From Pseudomonas atagonensis (lineage in GTDB: Bacteria > Pseudomonadota > Gammaproteobacteria > Pseudomonadales > Pseudomonadaceae), in assembly GCF_011369485.1 (NCBI RefSeq), contig NZ_VXCA01000029.1, positions 39,386 to 77,424 on the forward strand: a stretch of 38,039 nt of DNA, read 5' to 3'. Shown in pieces: positions 14,579 to 23,372 of the stretch (the first letter of the stretch is position 1; each line of letters begins with the position of its first letter). The position numbers were made by a program, and so were the translations under genes. The notes under the pieces are model-generated. The model saw only the letters and a list, made by a program, of their open reading frames with translations, was not told the DNA's origin and made no database searches.

Positions 14579-17281
14579 TCAGATACTGATGCGCGACAGC
14601 TTGATATCCGGTTCCTGATTGACACTCAGTTGCTCGACGATCGCATCCTGTAAACGGCTGCACAGTAGGGGATCGGACAGCGGTTGGTTGTGTGCGTCGG
14701 TGATGAAGAACACGTCCTCCACCCGCTCGCCCAGCGTTGCAATTTTGGCGTTCTGCAGCGATAGATCAAACTCGAGGAAGATCCCGCCGATGCGCGCGAG
14801 CAGCCCGGGTCGATCCGGTGCGGTGAGTTCCAGCACGGTGACCGGGCGCTGGGCATCGTTGTGAATCGTCACCTGCGGCGCAAAGGCAAAATGCTTGAGC
14901 TGGCGTGGCACTCGACGCTGAATGATCGTCGGGTATTCGTCCGGGTTGCGCAGGGCTTCGGTGAGGCCGTCGCGGATCTGTTTGACCCGCGCCGGATTGT
15001 CGCCGATGGAGTCGCCGTCGGTATCGAGCACGATGTAGGTGTCGAGGGTGAACTGGCTGCTGGAGGTAATGACGCGGGCGTCGTGAATGTTCAGGTTGAG
15101 CTGATCCATCGCCGCTACGGTCACCGCGAAAAAGTCGTGCTGGTCCGGCGCATAAATGAAGATCTGCGTGCCGCCTTCGAACTCACGCTGGGTGGTTTCC
15201 TTGATCAGCACCAGCGGGCCGCCATCGGCCGGCTGCTGGAGTATCGCGTCACTGTGCCAGGCGACGTCACCCGCGGTGTGGCGCAGGAAATAGTCATCGC
15301 CCAGTTGCGCCCACAATTGCTCGACATCGTCCGGGTCGGTACCGCCGCGCACAAGGATGTCCAGCGCTGCGCTCTGGGTCTGGCGGATCTGCTCTTCGCG
15401 ATCCACCGGGTTCTCCAGGCCACGGCGCAGGGCACGCTTGGTCTCGGTGTAGAGCTGGCGCAACAGACTGGCGCGCCAGGAATTCCACAGGGTCGGGTTG
15501 GTCGCGTTGATGTCGGCGACCGTCAGCACATAGAGGTAATCGAGGCGGGTTTCGTCGCCGACGGCCTGGGCAAAGTCATGGATCACCTGCGGATCGGACA
15601 AGTCCTTGCGTTGGGCGGTGGTCGACATCACCAGATGGTTTTGTACCAGCCAGACGATCAGACGGCTGTCCCACACCGGCAACTGATGGCGCTGGCAGAA
15701 CGCCTCGGCATCGACTGCACCGATTTCCGAGTGATCGCCATGCCGGCCTTTGCCGATGTCGTGGTACAGGCCCGCCATGTAGATGAGTTCGGGCTTGGGC
15801 AGTTTGGCCATGAGCTTGGCGGCCAGCGGGAATTTTTCCGACACCTGGGTGTACTGCAACTTACGCAGGTGTTTGATCAGGTTCAGCGTGTGCGCGTCGA
15901 CCGTGTAAATGTGGAACAGGTCGTGCTGCATCTGACCTACGATGAAACCGAACTCCGGCAGGTAGCGCCCGAGAATGCCGTAGCGGTTCATCCGGCGCAG
16001 GTTGCGGTGGATGCCGATCTTGCACTTGAACAGCTCGATGAAAAGGCTGGTATTACGGATGTCGTTGCGGAAGTTGTCGTCGATCAGATGACGGTTTTCC
16101 CGCAGCAGGCGAATAGTGTCGGCGCGTACGCCTTTGATGTCCGGTTGCTGGGCCATCAGCACGAAGATCTCGAGCATGGCGAACGGCGTGCGCCGAAACA
16201 CATTGTCGTTGCGTGCTTCGATGTAGCCATCGTGCAGCTGGAAGCGCGAGTTGACCGGCTGCGGCGGCGCTTCGTCTTCCGGGGCCAGGATCACTTCTTC
16301 GAAGTGCTGGATAATCAGGTCGCTGAGCTGGGCAATGCTCATCACCACGCGAAAATACTGTTGCATGAAATTTTCGACGGCCTGTTTGGCGTCGTCACCT
16401 TCAAAACCGAGCAACCCGGCGATGGTGCGCTGGTGGTCGAACAGCAAGCGGTCTTCGGAGCGCACGGCGAGCATGTGCAGTGCATAGCGCACTTTCCAGA
16501 GGAATTCCTGCGAAGACGCGAGCAGGGCGTTTTCACTCTCGACGAGGAAGCCTTCGCCGGCCAGTGCGCGCAGGTTCAGCGTGCCGTACTGGCGCCGGGC
16601 GACCCACAGAATTGTCTGGATATCCCGCAGTCCGCCGGGCGAACCTTTGACGTTGGGTTCCAGGTTGTATTCAGTGTCGTTGTACTTGTGGTGACGGGCC
16701 TTTTGTTCGGCACGCTTGGCCAGGAAAAACTCCTTGGCCGGCCACATATGAGTGGTGCTGGTGACGTCGAGCATGCGCTGGCGCAGGCGCTCGGGGCCAC
16801 AGATGGTGCGACTTTCCATCAGGTTGGTGACCACGGTCAGGTCGGCGCGCGCTTCTTCGGCGCACTCGTCGACCGAGCGAACGCTCTGACCGACCTCCAA
16901 GCCGATGTCCCATAACAGCGTCAGAAAGCGCTCGATGGAATCGCGGAAAACTTCGTGATCGGCACTGTCCAGGAGGATCAGCAGATCGATATCGGAATAA
17001 GGGTGCAATTCACCCCGGCCGTAGCCGCCGACCGCGACCAGCGCAATGTCGGCGTCTTCGCTCCAGTTGAACTGCTCCCAGGCCTTTTGCAGGATGTTGT
17101 CGACGAACCAGGCACGGTCCTCAATCAATCGCCGAATGTCACGGCCGCTGCGAAAACGTGCGTCGAGCACCTCGCGAGCCTGACGGATCGCCTTCTTGAA
17201 CGCGGCGATAGGGCTCGCTTTCAGGGCCAGTTCAGCCTGGAACTGGCCGCGGTCGAAGAGTTCGGGATCCACCTGCGGCAT
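14579..17281 (-). CDS. glnD: Bifunctional uridylyltransferase / uridylyl-removing enzyme GlnD
   Basis: GlnD senses glutamine and adds or removes UMP on PII proteins (GlnB/GlnK), which sets nitrogen control through NtrBC and GlnE. The 900-residue protein has the complete layout. The nucleotidyltransferase motif GGYGRGELHPYSDIDLLIL (85-103) carries Asp97 and Asp99. A GlnD helical linker follows, then the HD hydrolase motif GLYHDIGKGRHGDHSEIGA (His507-Asp508). Two C-terminal ACT domains (about 705-780, TQIFIYAPDQ; about 815-885, LELTAPDRPGLLARI) bind glutamine. Length matches the family. ATG 17281 has AAGGA upstream at a rather long distance. It follows map on the same strand after 44 nt, so a map-glnD transcript is likely. 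It is cytoplasmic. Confidence 0.97.
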   Translation of the reverse strand: MPQVDPELFDRGQFQAELALKASPIAAFKKAIRQAREVLDARFRSGRDIRRLIEDRAWFVDNILQKAWEQFNWSEDADIALVAVGGYGRGELHPYSDIDLLILLDSADHEVFRDSIERFLTLLWDIGLEVGQSVRSVDECAEEARADLTVVTNLMESRTICGPERLRQRMLDVTSTTHMWPAKEFFLAKRAEQKARHHKYNDTEYNLEPNVKGSPGGLRDIQTILWVARRQYGTLNLRALAGEGFLVESENALLASSQEFLWKVRYALHMLAVRSEDRLLFDHQRTIAGLLGFEGDDAKQAVENFMQQYFRVVMSIAQLSDLIIQHFEEVILAPEDEAPPQPVNSRFQLHDGYIEARNDNVFRRTPFAMLEIFVLMAQQPDIKGVRADTIRLLRENRHLIDDNFRNDIRNTSLFIELFKCKIGIHRNLRRMNRYGILGRYLPEFGFIVGQMQHDLFHIYTVDAHTLNLIKHLRKLQYTQVSEKFPLAAKLMAKLPKPELIYMAGLYHDIGKGRHGDHSEIGAVDAEAFCQRHQLPVWDSRLIVWLVQNHLVMSTTAQRKDLSDPQVIHDFAQAVGDETRLDYLYVLTVADINATNPTLWNSWRASLLRQLYTETKRALRRGLENPVDREEQIRQTQSAALDILVRGGTDPDDVEQLWAQLGDDYFLRHTAGDVAWHSDAILQQPADGGPLVLIKETTQREFEGGTQIFIYAPDQHDFFAVTVAAMDQLNLNIHDARVITSSSQFTLDTYIVLDTDGDSIGDNPARVKQIRDGLTEALRNPDEYPTIIQRRVPRQLKHFAFAPQVTIHNDAQRPVTVLELTAPDRPGLLARIGGIFLEFDLSLQNAKIATLGERVEDVFFITDAHNQPLSDPLLCSRLQDAIVEQLSVNQEPDIKLSRISI

Positions 17282-17325
17282 CGATTGGCTTTCCTTCTAT
17301 ATAAAAGCTGGGAGCATTGTGTGGA

Positions 17326-18108
17326 TCAGGCCGAGATGCGCGGGATGGTGTCGTCGGCGCGCAGGGTGAAGATCTCGTAACCGGTGTCGGTGACCAGCAG
17401 GGTGTGCTCCCACTGGGCCGACAGCTTGCGGTCCTTGGTGATCGCGGTCCAGCCGTCGCCCAATACTTTGGTGTCGGCCTTGCCCTGGTTGATCATCGGT
17501 TCGATGGTGAAGGTCATGCCCGCCTTCAGTTCCATGCCGGTGCCGGCGCGGCCGTAGTGCAGGATTTGCGGCTCTTCGTGGAAGACCTTGCCAATGCCGT
17601 GACCACAAAACTCGCGAACCACCGAGAAGCCGTTCTTTTCCGCGTGCTTCTGGATGACTTCACCGATGTCACCCAGGCGGCAGCCGGGTTTGACGATTTC
17701 GATGGCCTTGTACATGCATTCCTGAGTGATCTGCGACAGGCGTTCGGCCCAGACTGGTACGGTGCCAACGTGGAACATGCGGCTGGTGTCGCCGTGGTAG
17801 CCGTCCTTGATCACGGTGACGTCGATGTTCAGGGTATCGCCGTTTTTCAGTGGCTTGTCGTTTGGGATGCCGTGGCAGACCACGTGGTTGATCGACGTGC
17901 AGATCGACTTCGGGTAACCCTTGTAATTGAGCGGGGCAGGGATGGCTTGCTGCACGTTGACGATGTAGTCGTGGCAGATCTGGTTCAGCTCATCGGTGGT
18001 GACGCCCGGTTTGACATGTTCGGCAATCATTTCCAGCACATCGGCGGCCAGTTTGCCGGCGACACGCATGCCAGCGATGTCCTCGGGAGTTTTGAGGTTG
18101 ACGGTCAT
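17326..18108 (-). CDS. map: Type I methionine aminopeptidase
   Basis: Map removes the initiator methionine from nascent proteins. The 260-residue protein has all metal and catalytic residues: His79 (VVCHGIPN), Asp96 (NIDVTVIKDGYHGD), Asp107, His170 (FCGHGIGKVFHEEP), Glu203 (FTIEPMI) and Glu234 (QWEHTLLVT). Length is typical of the class Ia enzyme. ATG 18108 (MTVNLKTPEDI) follows GAGAG. The frame stays open upstream for 93 codons to 18387, but those codons overlap the rpsB promoter and lack family similarity. It is divergent from rpsB; map and rpsB are neighbours in most gammaproteobacteria. The map promoter must lie within 18109-18312, where I see only TATA-like sequence near 18240. Confidence 0.97.
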   Translation of the reverse strand: MTVNLKTPEDIAGMRVAGKLAADVLEMIAEHVKPGVTTDELNQICHDYIVNVQQAIPAPLNYKGYPKSICTSINHVVCHGIPNDKPLKNGDTLNIDVTVIKDGYHGDTSRMFHVGTVPVWAERLSQITQECMYKAIEIVKPGCRLGDIGEVIQKHAEKNGFSVVREFCGHGIGKVFHEEPQILHYGRAGTGMELKAGMTFTIEPMINQGKADTKVLGDGWTAITKDRKLSAQWEHTLLVTDTGYEIFTLRADDTIPRISA

Positions 18109-18312
18109 ACAGGCTCTCTCTGCGCTCGGCGGCGCTTGCTGGTACGGATAGGGTGGCCGGTGTTCGTTTTGCGACCCTGAAAAACGCGATTCTAACAGAC
18201 GGAAGGAGCAAATCCGCGCCTGCGTGCATCGCTTCTCTCTATACAATGGTGCGCCCGGGGCCGATTCCAAGGGGGCTGCGTGCATGTCACTGGCGCGATT
18301 GCAGATTTCGGG

Positions 18313-18343
18313 TTCCGTTTCTGTCATCTCTGTGATATAAAAT
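18313..18343 (+). promoter_or_regulatory. Probable rpsB promoter
   Basis: TATAAA/TAAAAT (18336-18343) is followed by a GC-rich discriminator (GCGCC) typical of growth-rate-controlled ribosomal promoters. TTCCGT (18313-18318) is a weak -35 at 17 nt. The predicted start near 18350 gives a 5' leader of about 130 nt. Confidence 0.6.
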
Positions 18344-18349
18344 GCGCCG

Positions 18350-18481
18350 CTTTCCGGGGATACCCCGAAAGGCTTAAATCCACACACGTGTCGACACGAT
18401 GACCTGGGTGCTTCTGGCTTTATGCCATTGGTTGGTCATTGGGATACGTGGAGGCCAAACCCGACTTATTAAGGAACTATC
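18350..18481 (+). promoter_or_regulatory. Structured rpsB 5' leader, probable S2 autoregulatory element
   Basis: The leader contains a self-complementary CGTGTCGACACG (18387-18398). Next is an outer stem ATGACC/GGTCAT (18399-18404 with 18434-18439) enclosing a TGGC-TTTAT-GCCA hairpin (18415-18427). An AAGGAA ribosome site follows 7 nt before rpsB. In gammaproteobacteria the rpsB leader (t44/tff in E. coli) is where ribosomal protein S2 represses rpsB-tsf. Position and folding suggest the same role. The fold was paired by eye, and membership of the known RNA family is inferred. Confidence 0.55.
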
Positions 18482-19219
18482 ATGTCCCAAGTCAACATGC
18501 GCGATATGCTGAAGGCCGGTGTGCACTTCGGTCACCAAACCCGTTACTGGAATCCGAAAATGGGTAAGTACATTTTCGGCGCGCGTAACAAGATTCACAT
18601 CATCAACCTTGAAAAAACCCTGCCAATGTTCAACGAAGCTCTGACTTTTGTAGAGCGTCTGGCCCAGGGCAAAAACAAGATTCTGTTCGTCGGCACCAAG
18701 CGTTCCGCTGGCAAGATCGTTGCTGAAGAAGCAGCACGTTGCGGTTCGCCGTACGTCGATCACCGCTGGTTGGGCGGCATGCTGACCAACTTCAAAACCA
18801 TTCGTGCTTCCATCAAGCGTCTGCGTGACCTTGAAGTTCAAGCCGAAGACGGTACTTTCGCCAAGCTGACCAAGAAAGAAGCGCTGATGCGCTCCCGTGA
18901 TCTTGAGAAGCTGGATCGCTCCCTGGGCGGCATCAAGGACATGGGCGGTCTGCCAGACGCACTGTTCGTGATCGACGTTGACCACGAGCGCATCGCGATC
19001 ACCGAAGCCAACAAGCTGGGTATCCCGGTTATCGGCGTTGTCGATACCAACAGTAGCCCGGAAGGCGTTGACTACATCATCCCAGGCAACGATGACGCAA
19101 TCCGCGCTATCCAGCTGTACATGGGTTCGATGGCTGACGCAGTGATCCGCGGTCGCAACAACGTTGCTGGCGGTACTGTAGAATTCGCAGCTGAAGAAAC
19201 TCAGGCTGCAGCTGAGTAA
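18482..19219 (+). CDS. rpsB: 30S ribosomal protein S2
   Basis: S2 is a late-assembling 30S protein needed, with S1, for mRNA binding. The 245-residue protein starts MSQVNMRDMLKAGVHFGHQT and contains the family signatures WNPKMGKYIFGARNKIHIINL, FVGTKRSAG, DHRWLGGMLTNFKT and PVIGVVDTNSSPEGVDYIIPGNDD (all within residues 15-205). Length is normal. It starts at ATG 18482 with AAGGAA upstream. It heads the rpsB-tsf unit, with a strong hairpin between the two genes. Codon use is strongly biased, as expected for high expression. Confidence 0.99.
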   Translation: MSQVNMRDMLKAGVHFGHQTRYWNPKMGKYIFGARNKIHIINLEKTLPMFNEALTFVERLAQGKNKILFVGTKRSAGKIVAEEAARCGSPYVDHRWLGGMLTNFKTIRASIKRLRDLEVQAEDGTFAKLTKKEALMRSRDLEKLDRSLGGIKDMGGLPDALFVIDVDHERIAITEANKLGIPVIGVVDTNSSPEGVDYIIPGNDDAIRAIQLYMGSMADAVIRGRNNVAGGTVEFAAEETQAAAE

Positions 19220-19247
19220 TTGACGCCCTGGCGTTGACTCAGTAAGC

Positions 19248-19272
19248 AAAAAGGGGGCTTGGCCCCCTTTTT
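19248..19272 (+). terminator. Strong hairpin between rpsB and tsf
   Basis: AAAAAGGGGGC-TTG-GCCCCCTTTTT is a perfect intrinsic-terminator form with a run of five T, 28 nt after the rpsB stop. It would end most rpsB transcripts or partly attenuate tsf. The 150 nt from here to the tsf start contain no strong promoter I can identify, so partial read-through is plausible. Confidence 0.85.
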
Positions 19273-19422
19273 GCCACCTCGAAAACCAATTGTCGGCGCC
19301 CACTTGTGGCAGCGCTTGCCCTGTATTTGTAACGTGCAGCGGCTACAAGGTGGTTCGAGAAGAATTGAACGCCCGTTCGATCGGGTGGAATGGTTGAAAA
19401 CCTATCCAAGAGGAATTTGAAA

Positions 19423-20286
19423 ATGGCAGCAATTACTGCAGCGTTGGTCAAAGAACTGCGCGAGCGTACCGGCGAAGGCATGATGGATTGCAAGAAAGCC
19501 CTGGAAAAGGCTGACGGCGACATCGAAAAAGCCATTGATGACATGCGTGCTTCGGGCGCGATCAAGGCTGCCAAGAAAGCTGGCAACGTTGCCGCTGAAG
19601 GCGCAATCGCCATCAAATCGAACGACAAGGCAGCCGTGCTGCTGGAAGTCAACTCGCAGACCGACTTCCTGGCCCTGCAAGACGACTTCAAAAACTTCGT
19701 TGCTGCCAGCGTAGAAAAAGCCTTCGACGAAAAACTGACCGACGCAGCTCCGCTGATCGCCGCTCAGGAATCGGCTCGTGAAGCACTGGTTGCCAAAGTA
19801 GGCGAGAACGTCAACATCCGTCGTCTGGTTCGCGTAGAGGGTGACGTTGTCGGCACCTACCTGCACGGTAACAAGATCGGTGTTGCTGTTGTCCTGAAAG
19901 GCGGCGACGTCGAGCTGGCCAAAGACATCGCAATGCACGTTGCTGCAAGCAACCCTGAGTTCCTGCTGCCTTCGCAAGTCTCCGACGAAGCGATCGAGCG
20001 TGAAAAGGCTGTGTTCCTGCAGCTGAACGAAGAGAAGATCAAAGGCAAGCCAGAAAACATTGTTGAGAACATGGTCAAAGGCCGTATCAGCAAGTTCCTG
20101 GCAGAAGCAAGCCTGGTCGAGCAGGCGTTCGTCAAGAACCCTGAAGTCAAGGTTGGCGATCTGGCCAAGAAAGCCGGTGCTGAAATCGTTTCCTTCACTT
20201 ACTTCAAGGTAGGCGAAGGCATCGAGAAGCCGGTCGACAACTTCGCTGAAGAAGTTGCTGCCCAGCTGGCTGCCGCCAAGCAATAA
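19423..20286 (+). CDS. tsf: Elongation factor Ts
   Basis: EF-Ts is the nucleotide exchange factor that releases GDP from EF-Tu. The 287-residue protein starts MAAITAALVKELRERTGEGMMDC, the conserved N-terminal UBA-like domain with TGEGMMDCKKAL. LLEVNSQTDFLAL (residues about 72-84) is the TDF element that contacts EF-Tu. Length is standard. ATG 19423 is preceded by AGAGGAA. An upstream in-frame ATG at 19390 would add 11 unrelated residues. It is downstream of rpsB and followed by an intrinsic terminator. Confidence 0.99.
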   Translation: MAAITAALVKELRERTGEGMMDCKKALEKADGDIEKAIDDMRASGAIKAAKKAGNVAAEGAIAIKSNDKAAVLLEVNSQTDFLALQDDFKNFVAASVEKAFDEKLTDAAPLIAAQESAREALVAKVGENVNIRRLVRVEGDVVGTYLHGNKIGVAVVLKGGDVELAKDIAMHVAASNPEFLLPSQVSDEAIEREKAVFLQLNEEKIKGKPENIVENMVKGRISKFLAEASLVEQAFVKNPEVKVGDLAKKAGAEIVSFTYFKVGEGIEKPVDNFAEEVAAQLAAAKQ

Positions 20287-20309
20287 GACGGTTTTTCAAC
20301 TGTCGCCCG

Positions 20310-20344
20310 AAAGAGGCTGCCCGCTCACGCGCGCAGCCTCTTTT
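20310..20344 (+). terminator. Intrinsic terminator of tsf
   Basis: AAAGAGGCTGC and GCAGCCTCTTT form an 11-bp stem (20310-20320 with 20333-20343) followed by T and C residues, 23 nt after the tsf stop. Confidence 0.85.
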
Positions 20345-20367
20345 CAGATGGGGTAAGCAATTTTTAA

Positions 20368-20396
20368 TTGGTTTCCTCCAGGAACTGACTTACAAA
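20368..20396 (+). promoter_or_regulatory. Candidate pyrH promoter
   Basis: TTGGTT (20368-20373), a 17-nt spacer and TACAAA (20391-20396) give a plausible sigma-70 promoter after the tsf terminator and about 100 nt before pyrH. It would drive the pyrH-frr-uppS-cdsA-dxr run. Confidence 0.35.
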
Positions 20397-20408
20397 GCCA
20401 TGTTCCGA

Positions 20409-20427
20409 TGGCGCTGAAGCAGCGCCA
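20409..20427 (+). promoter_or_regulatory. Hairpin in the pyrH leader
   Basis: TGGCGCT-GAAGC-AGCGCCA is a perfect 7-bp stem-loop near the 5' end of the predicted pyrH transcript, 71 nt before the start codon. There is no T-run after it, so it is not a terminator. It may stabilise the 5' end. Confidence 0.45.
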
Positions 20428-20498
20428 AGCTAGAGTGAACGCCAGCTGTAAAACAGCTCGCAAAGAATTTTTAAAATACGCCGCAGGAGAGATTCGCA

Positions 20499-21242
20499 AT
20501 GGCTCAGCAGGGCAGTGGTTATCAGGCTCGCTATAAACGCATTCTACTCAAGCTTAGCGGCGAGGCCCTGATGGGGTCGGAAGAGTTCGGGATCGATCCA
20601 AAAGTGCTGGATCGCATGGCGCTGGAAGTCGGCCAATTGGTCGGCATCGGCGTACAGGTCGGGCTGGTGATCGGTGGCGGTAACCTGTTCCGTGGCGAAG
20701 CCCTGAGCAAGGCCGGCATGGATCGGGTCACTGGCGACCACATGGGCATGCTGGCCACTGTGATGAACGCCTTGGCCATGCGCGACGCGCTGGAACGTGC
20801 CAATATCTCGGCCATCGTCATGTCCGCCATCTCCATGGTTGGCGTGACCGATCACTATGATCGCCGCAAAGCCATGCGCCACCTGAACTCCAAAGACGTC
20901 GTGATTTTCGCGGCCGGTACCGGCAATCCGTTTTTCACTACGGATTCGGCAGCTTGCCTGCGTGCAATCGAAATCGATGCCGACGTCGTGCTCAAGGCGA
21001 CCAAGGTCGATGGCGTCTACACCGCAGATCCGTTCAAGGACCCGCATGCCGAGAAGTTCGATCATCTGACTTATGATGAAGTCCTGGATCGCAAGCTGGG
21101 TGTAATGGATCTGACGGCAATCTGCCTGTGCCGCGACCACAAAATGCCGCTGCGCGTATTCAACATGAACAAGCCCGGCGCACTGCTGAATATCGTGCAT
21201 GGCGGCGCTGAAGGCACTCTGATCGAGGAAGTCCAACAATGA
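20499..21242 (+). CDS. pyrH: UMP kinase
   Basis: PyrH phosphorylates UMP to UDP with ATP, an essential step for pyrimidine nucleotides; the bacterial enzyme is hexameric and allosteric. The 247-residue protein shows the amino acid kinase fold: [11 protein letters not shown] (15-25), [10 protein letters not shown], the [20 protein letters not shown] signature, [15 protein letters not shown] (ATP and transfer site) and [15 protein letters not shown] precedes ATG 20499. The stop codon overlaps the frr start (ATGA), which indicates coupling. Confidence 0.98.
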
Positions 21243-21796
21243 TCAACGAAATCAAGAAAGACGCCAAAGAGCGCATGACCAAGTCCGTCGAGTCCCTGGC
21301 TCACAACTTCGGTCGTATCCGCACCGGTCAGGCGCACCCAAGCATTCTGGAAGGCGTGATGGTTCCGTACTACGGCGCTGACACCCCGATCAAGCAAGTG
21401 GCCAACATCACTGTCAAAGACGCCCGTACCCTGCAAGTTGTCGCGTTCGAGCGCAACATGCTCGGTGCTGTCGACAAAGCCATCGGCAGTGCCGGTCTGA
21501 ACCTGAACCCAACCAACCTTGGCGAACTGCTGCTGATCAGCATGCCGGCCCTGACCGAAGAAACCCGTCGCGGCTTCACCAAGCAGGCTCGTGATGTCGC
21601 TGAAGACGCCCGTGTTGCCGTGCGCAACATCCGTCGCGATGCCAACAGCTCGCTGAAGGATCTGGTCAAGGAAAAGGAAATCAGCGAAGACGAAGAGCGC
21701 CGTGCAACTGGCGAGATCGATGACCTGACCAAGAAATACGTGGCAGAAATCGACGCCAAACTGGCCGAGAAAGAAAAAGACCTGATGGCCGTATAA
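21239..21796 (+). CDS. frr: Ribosome recycling factor
   Basis: RRF splits the post-termination ribosome together with EF-G. The 185-residue protein is full length, with N-terminal [57 protein letters not shown] and the C-terminal [20 protein letters not shown] helix. The start overlaps the pyrH stop by four nucleotides. uppS follows after 14 nt. Confidence 0.98.
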
Positions 21797-21810
21797 GGGT
21801 CGAGCTTTTA

Positions 21811-22566
21811 ATGGACAAGACCAAGCAGACTGCGCCGTCCGCGGTGCCGCGCCATGTCGCGATCATCATGGATGGCAACAATCGCTGGGCGAAAAAACGC
21901 TTTATGCCGGGTGTCGCCGGGCATAAAGCGGGTGTCGATGCTGTACGAGCGGTGATCGAGGTGTGCGCTGAGGCCAAGGTCGAGGTGTTGACCCTGTTCG
22001 CCTTTTCCAGTGAAAACTGGCAGCGCCCGGCCGATGAAGTCAGTGCCTTGATGGATTTGTTTTTCAAGGCCTTGCGTCGTGAAGCCAAGCGCCTCAACGA
22101 CAACAACATCAGCCTGCGTATCATTGGTGATCGCTCGCGCTTTCATCCTGAGCTTCAGGCAGCGATGCGCGAAGCTGAAGCCATGACGGTCGGTGCCAAC
22201 CGCTTTGTCCTGCAGATCGCTGCCAATTACGGTGGTCAGTGGGATATCGCCCAGGCTGCGCAACGTCTGGCTCGCGAGGTTCAGGCCGGGCATCTGCGTC
22301 CGGAAGACATCACCCCGGACTTGTTGCAAACCTGTCTGGCCACCGGCGATCTGCCGTTGCCGGATCTGTGCATCCGCACCGGTGGCGAGCACCGCATCAG
22401 CAACTTCCTGCTGTGGCAGCTGGCTTACGCCGAGCTGTACTTCTCCGACCTGTTCTGGCCGGACTTCAAACACGAAGCCATGCGCAACGCGCTGGCCGAT
22501 TTCGCTTCGCGCCAGCGTCGTTTCGGTAAAACGAGCGAGCAGGTCGAAGCTGGAGCCCGGGTTTAA
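21811..22566 (+). CDS. uppS: Undecaprenyl diphosphate synthase
   Basis: UppS adds eight isoprene units to farnesyl diphosphate in cis, making the C55 carrier used for peptidoglycan and O-antigen. The 251-residue protein has HVAIIMDGNNRWAKKR (catalytic Asp21), the FAFSSENWQRP motif and the C-terminal signature DLCIRTGGEHRISNFLLWQ with YAELYFSDLFWPDF. Length is typical. The stop and the cdsA start share one base (TAATG). Confidence 0.97.
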   Translation: MDKTKQTAPSAVPRHVAIIMDGNNRWAKKRFMPGVAGHKAGVDAVRAVIEVCAEAKVEVLTLFAFSSENWQRPADEVSALMDLFFKALRREAKRLNDNNISLRIIGDRSRFHPELQAAMREAEAMTVGANRFVLQIAANYGGQWDIAQAAQRLAREVQAGHLRPEDITPDLLQTCLATGDLPLPDLCIRTGGEHRISNFLLWQLAYAELYFSDLFWPDFKHEAMRNALADFASRQRRFGKTSEQVEAGARV

Positions 22567-23372
22567 TGCTTAAACAACGAATCATCACGGCGCTGATACT
22601 GCTGCCGATTGTCTTGTGCGGCTTTTTCCTGCTGCAGGGCGCAGGGTTCGCTCTGTTCATCGGTCTGGTTGTCAGTCTGGGGGCGTGGGAGTGGGCGCGT
22701 CTGGCCGGTTTCAATGGTCAGGCGTTCCGTGTCGGTTTTGCCGTGATTGTCGCGCTGATGCTGTTCATCATGTACATCCTGCCCGGCCTCGCACCTTGGG
22801 TGCTGGGCGCTTCGGTGCTGTGGTGGGCGGTGGCGACCTATCTGGTGCTGACCTATCCGCGCTCCAGTGAACACTGGTCCAGTGCAGCCACCAAGCTGGT
22901 GATCGGCCTGTTGATTCTGTTGCCGGCATGGCAAGGTCTGGTACAGATCAAGCAATACCCGCTGGGTAACTGGTTGATCATGGCGGTGATGGTACTGGTC
23001 TGGGGTGCCGACATTGGTGCTTACTTCTCCGGTCGTGCTTTCGGCAAGCGCAAGCTGGCCCCGCAGGTCAGCCCGGGCAAGAGCTGGGAAGGCGTTTATG
23101 GCGGTCTGGCACTGAGTCTGGTGATTACCGCGATTGTCGGTCTGGTGCGCGACTGGACGGTGGCCGAGTTGTTCAAAGGCTTGATCGGCGCTGCGCTGAT
23201 CGTCTTCATTTCGGTTGTCGGCGACCTTACCGAAAGCATGTTCAAGCGTCAGTCCGGCATCAAGGACAGCAGTAATCTGTTGCCGGGTCACGGTGGTGTG
23301 CTGGATCGTATCGACAGTCTGACTGCGGCGATCCCGGTATTTGCCGTGCTGCTGTGGATGGCTGCACCGTGA
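22566..23372 (+). CDS. cdsA: Phosphatidate cytidylyltransferase
   Basis: CdsA makes CDP-diacylglycerol from phosphatidate and CTP, the branch-point precursor of all bacterial phospholipids. The 268-residue integral membrane protein has about seven to eight hydrophobic helices from residue 5 on, then WGADIGAYFSGRAFGKRKL, SPGKSWEG and the C-terminal family signature from GDLTESMFKRQSGIKDSSN to PGHGGVLDRIDSL. It sits in the inner membrane. It overlaps uppS by one base and dxr by three (GTGA), which implies strict co-translation. Confidence 0.97.
   Translation: MLKQRIITALILLPIVLCGFFLLQGAGFALFIGLVVSLGAWEWARLAGFNGQAFRVGFAVIVALMLFIMYILPGLAPWVLGASVLWWAVATYLVLTYPRSSEHWSSAATKLVIGLLILLPAWQGLVQIKQYPLGNWLIMAVMVLVWGADIGAYFSGRAFGKRKLAPQVSPGKSWEGVYGGLALSLVITAIVGLVRDWTVAELFKGLIGAALIVFISVVGDLTESMFKRQSGIKDSSNLLPGHGGVLDRIDSLTAAIPVFAVLLWMAAP

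Noticed and set aside
14861..16915. 684-codon plus-strand frame opposite glnD
   Set aside because: It is a shadow of the glnD reading frame with no motif. GlnD is complete and unambiguous.
18109..18387. 93-codon N-terminal extension of map
   Set aside because: It overlaps the rpsB promoter and leader, has no similarity to Map, and the internal ATG 18108 gives the normal 260-residue enzyme with a ribosome site.
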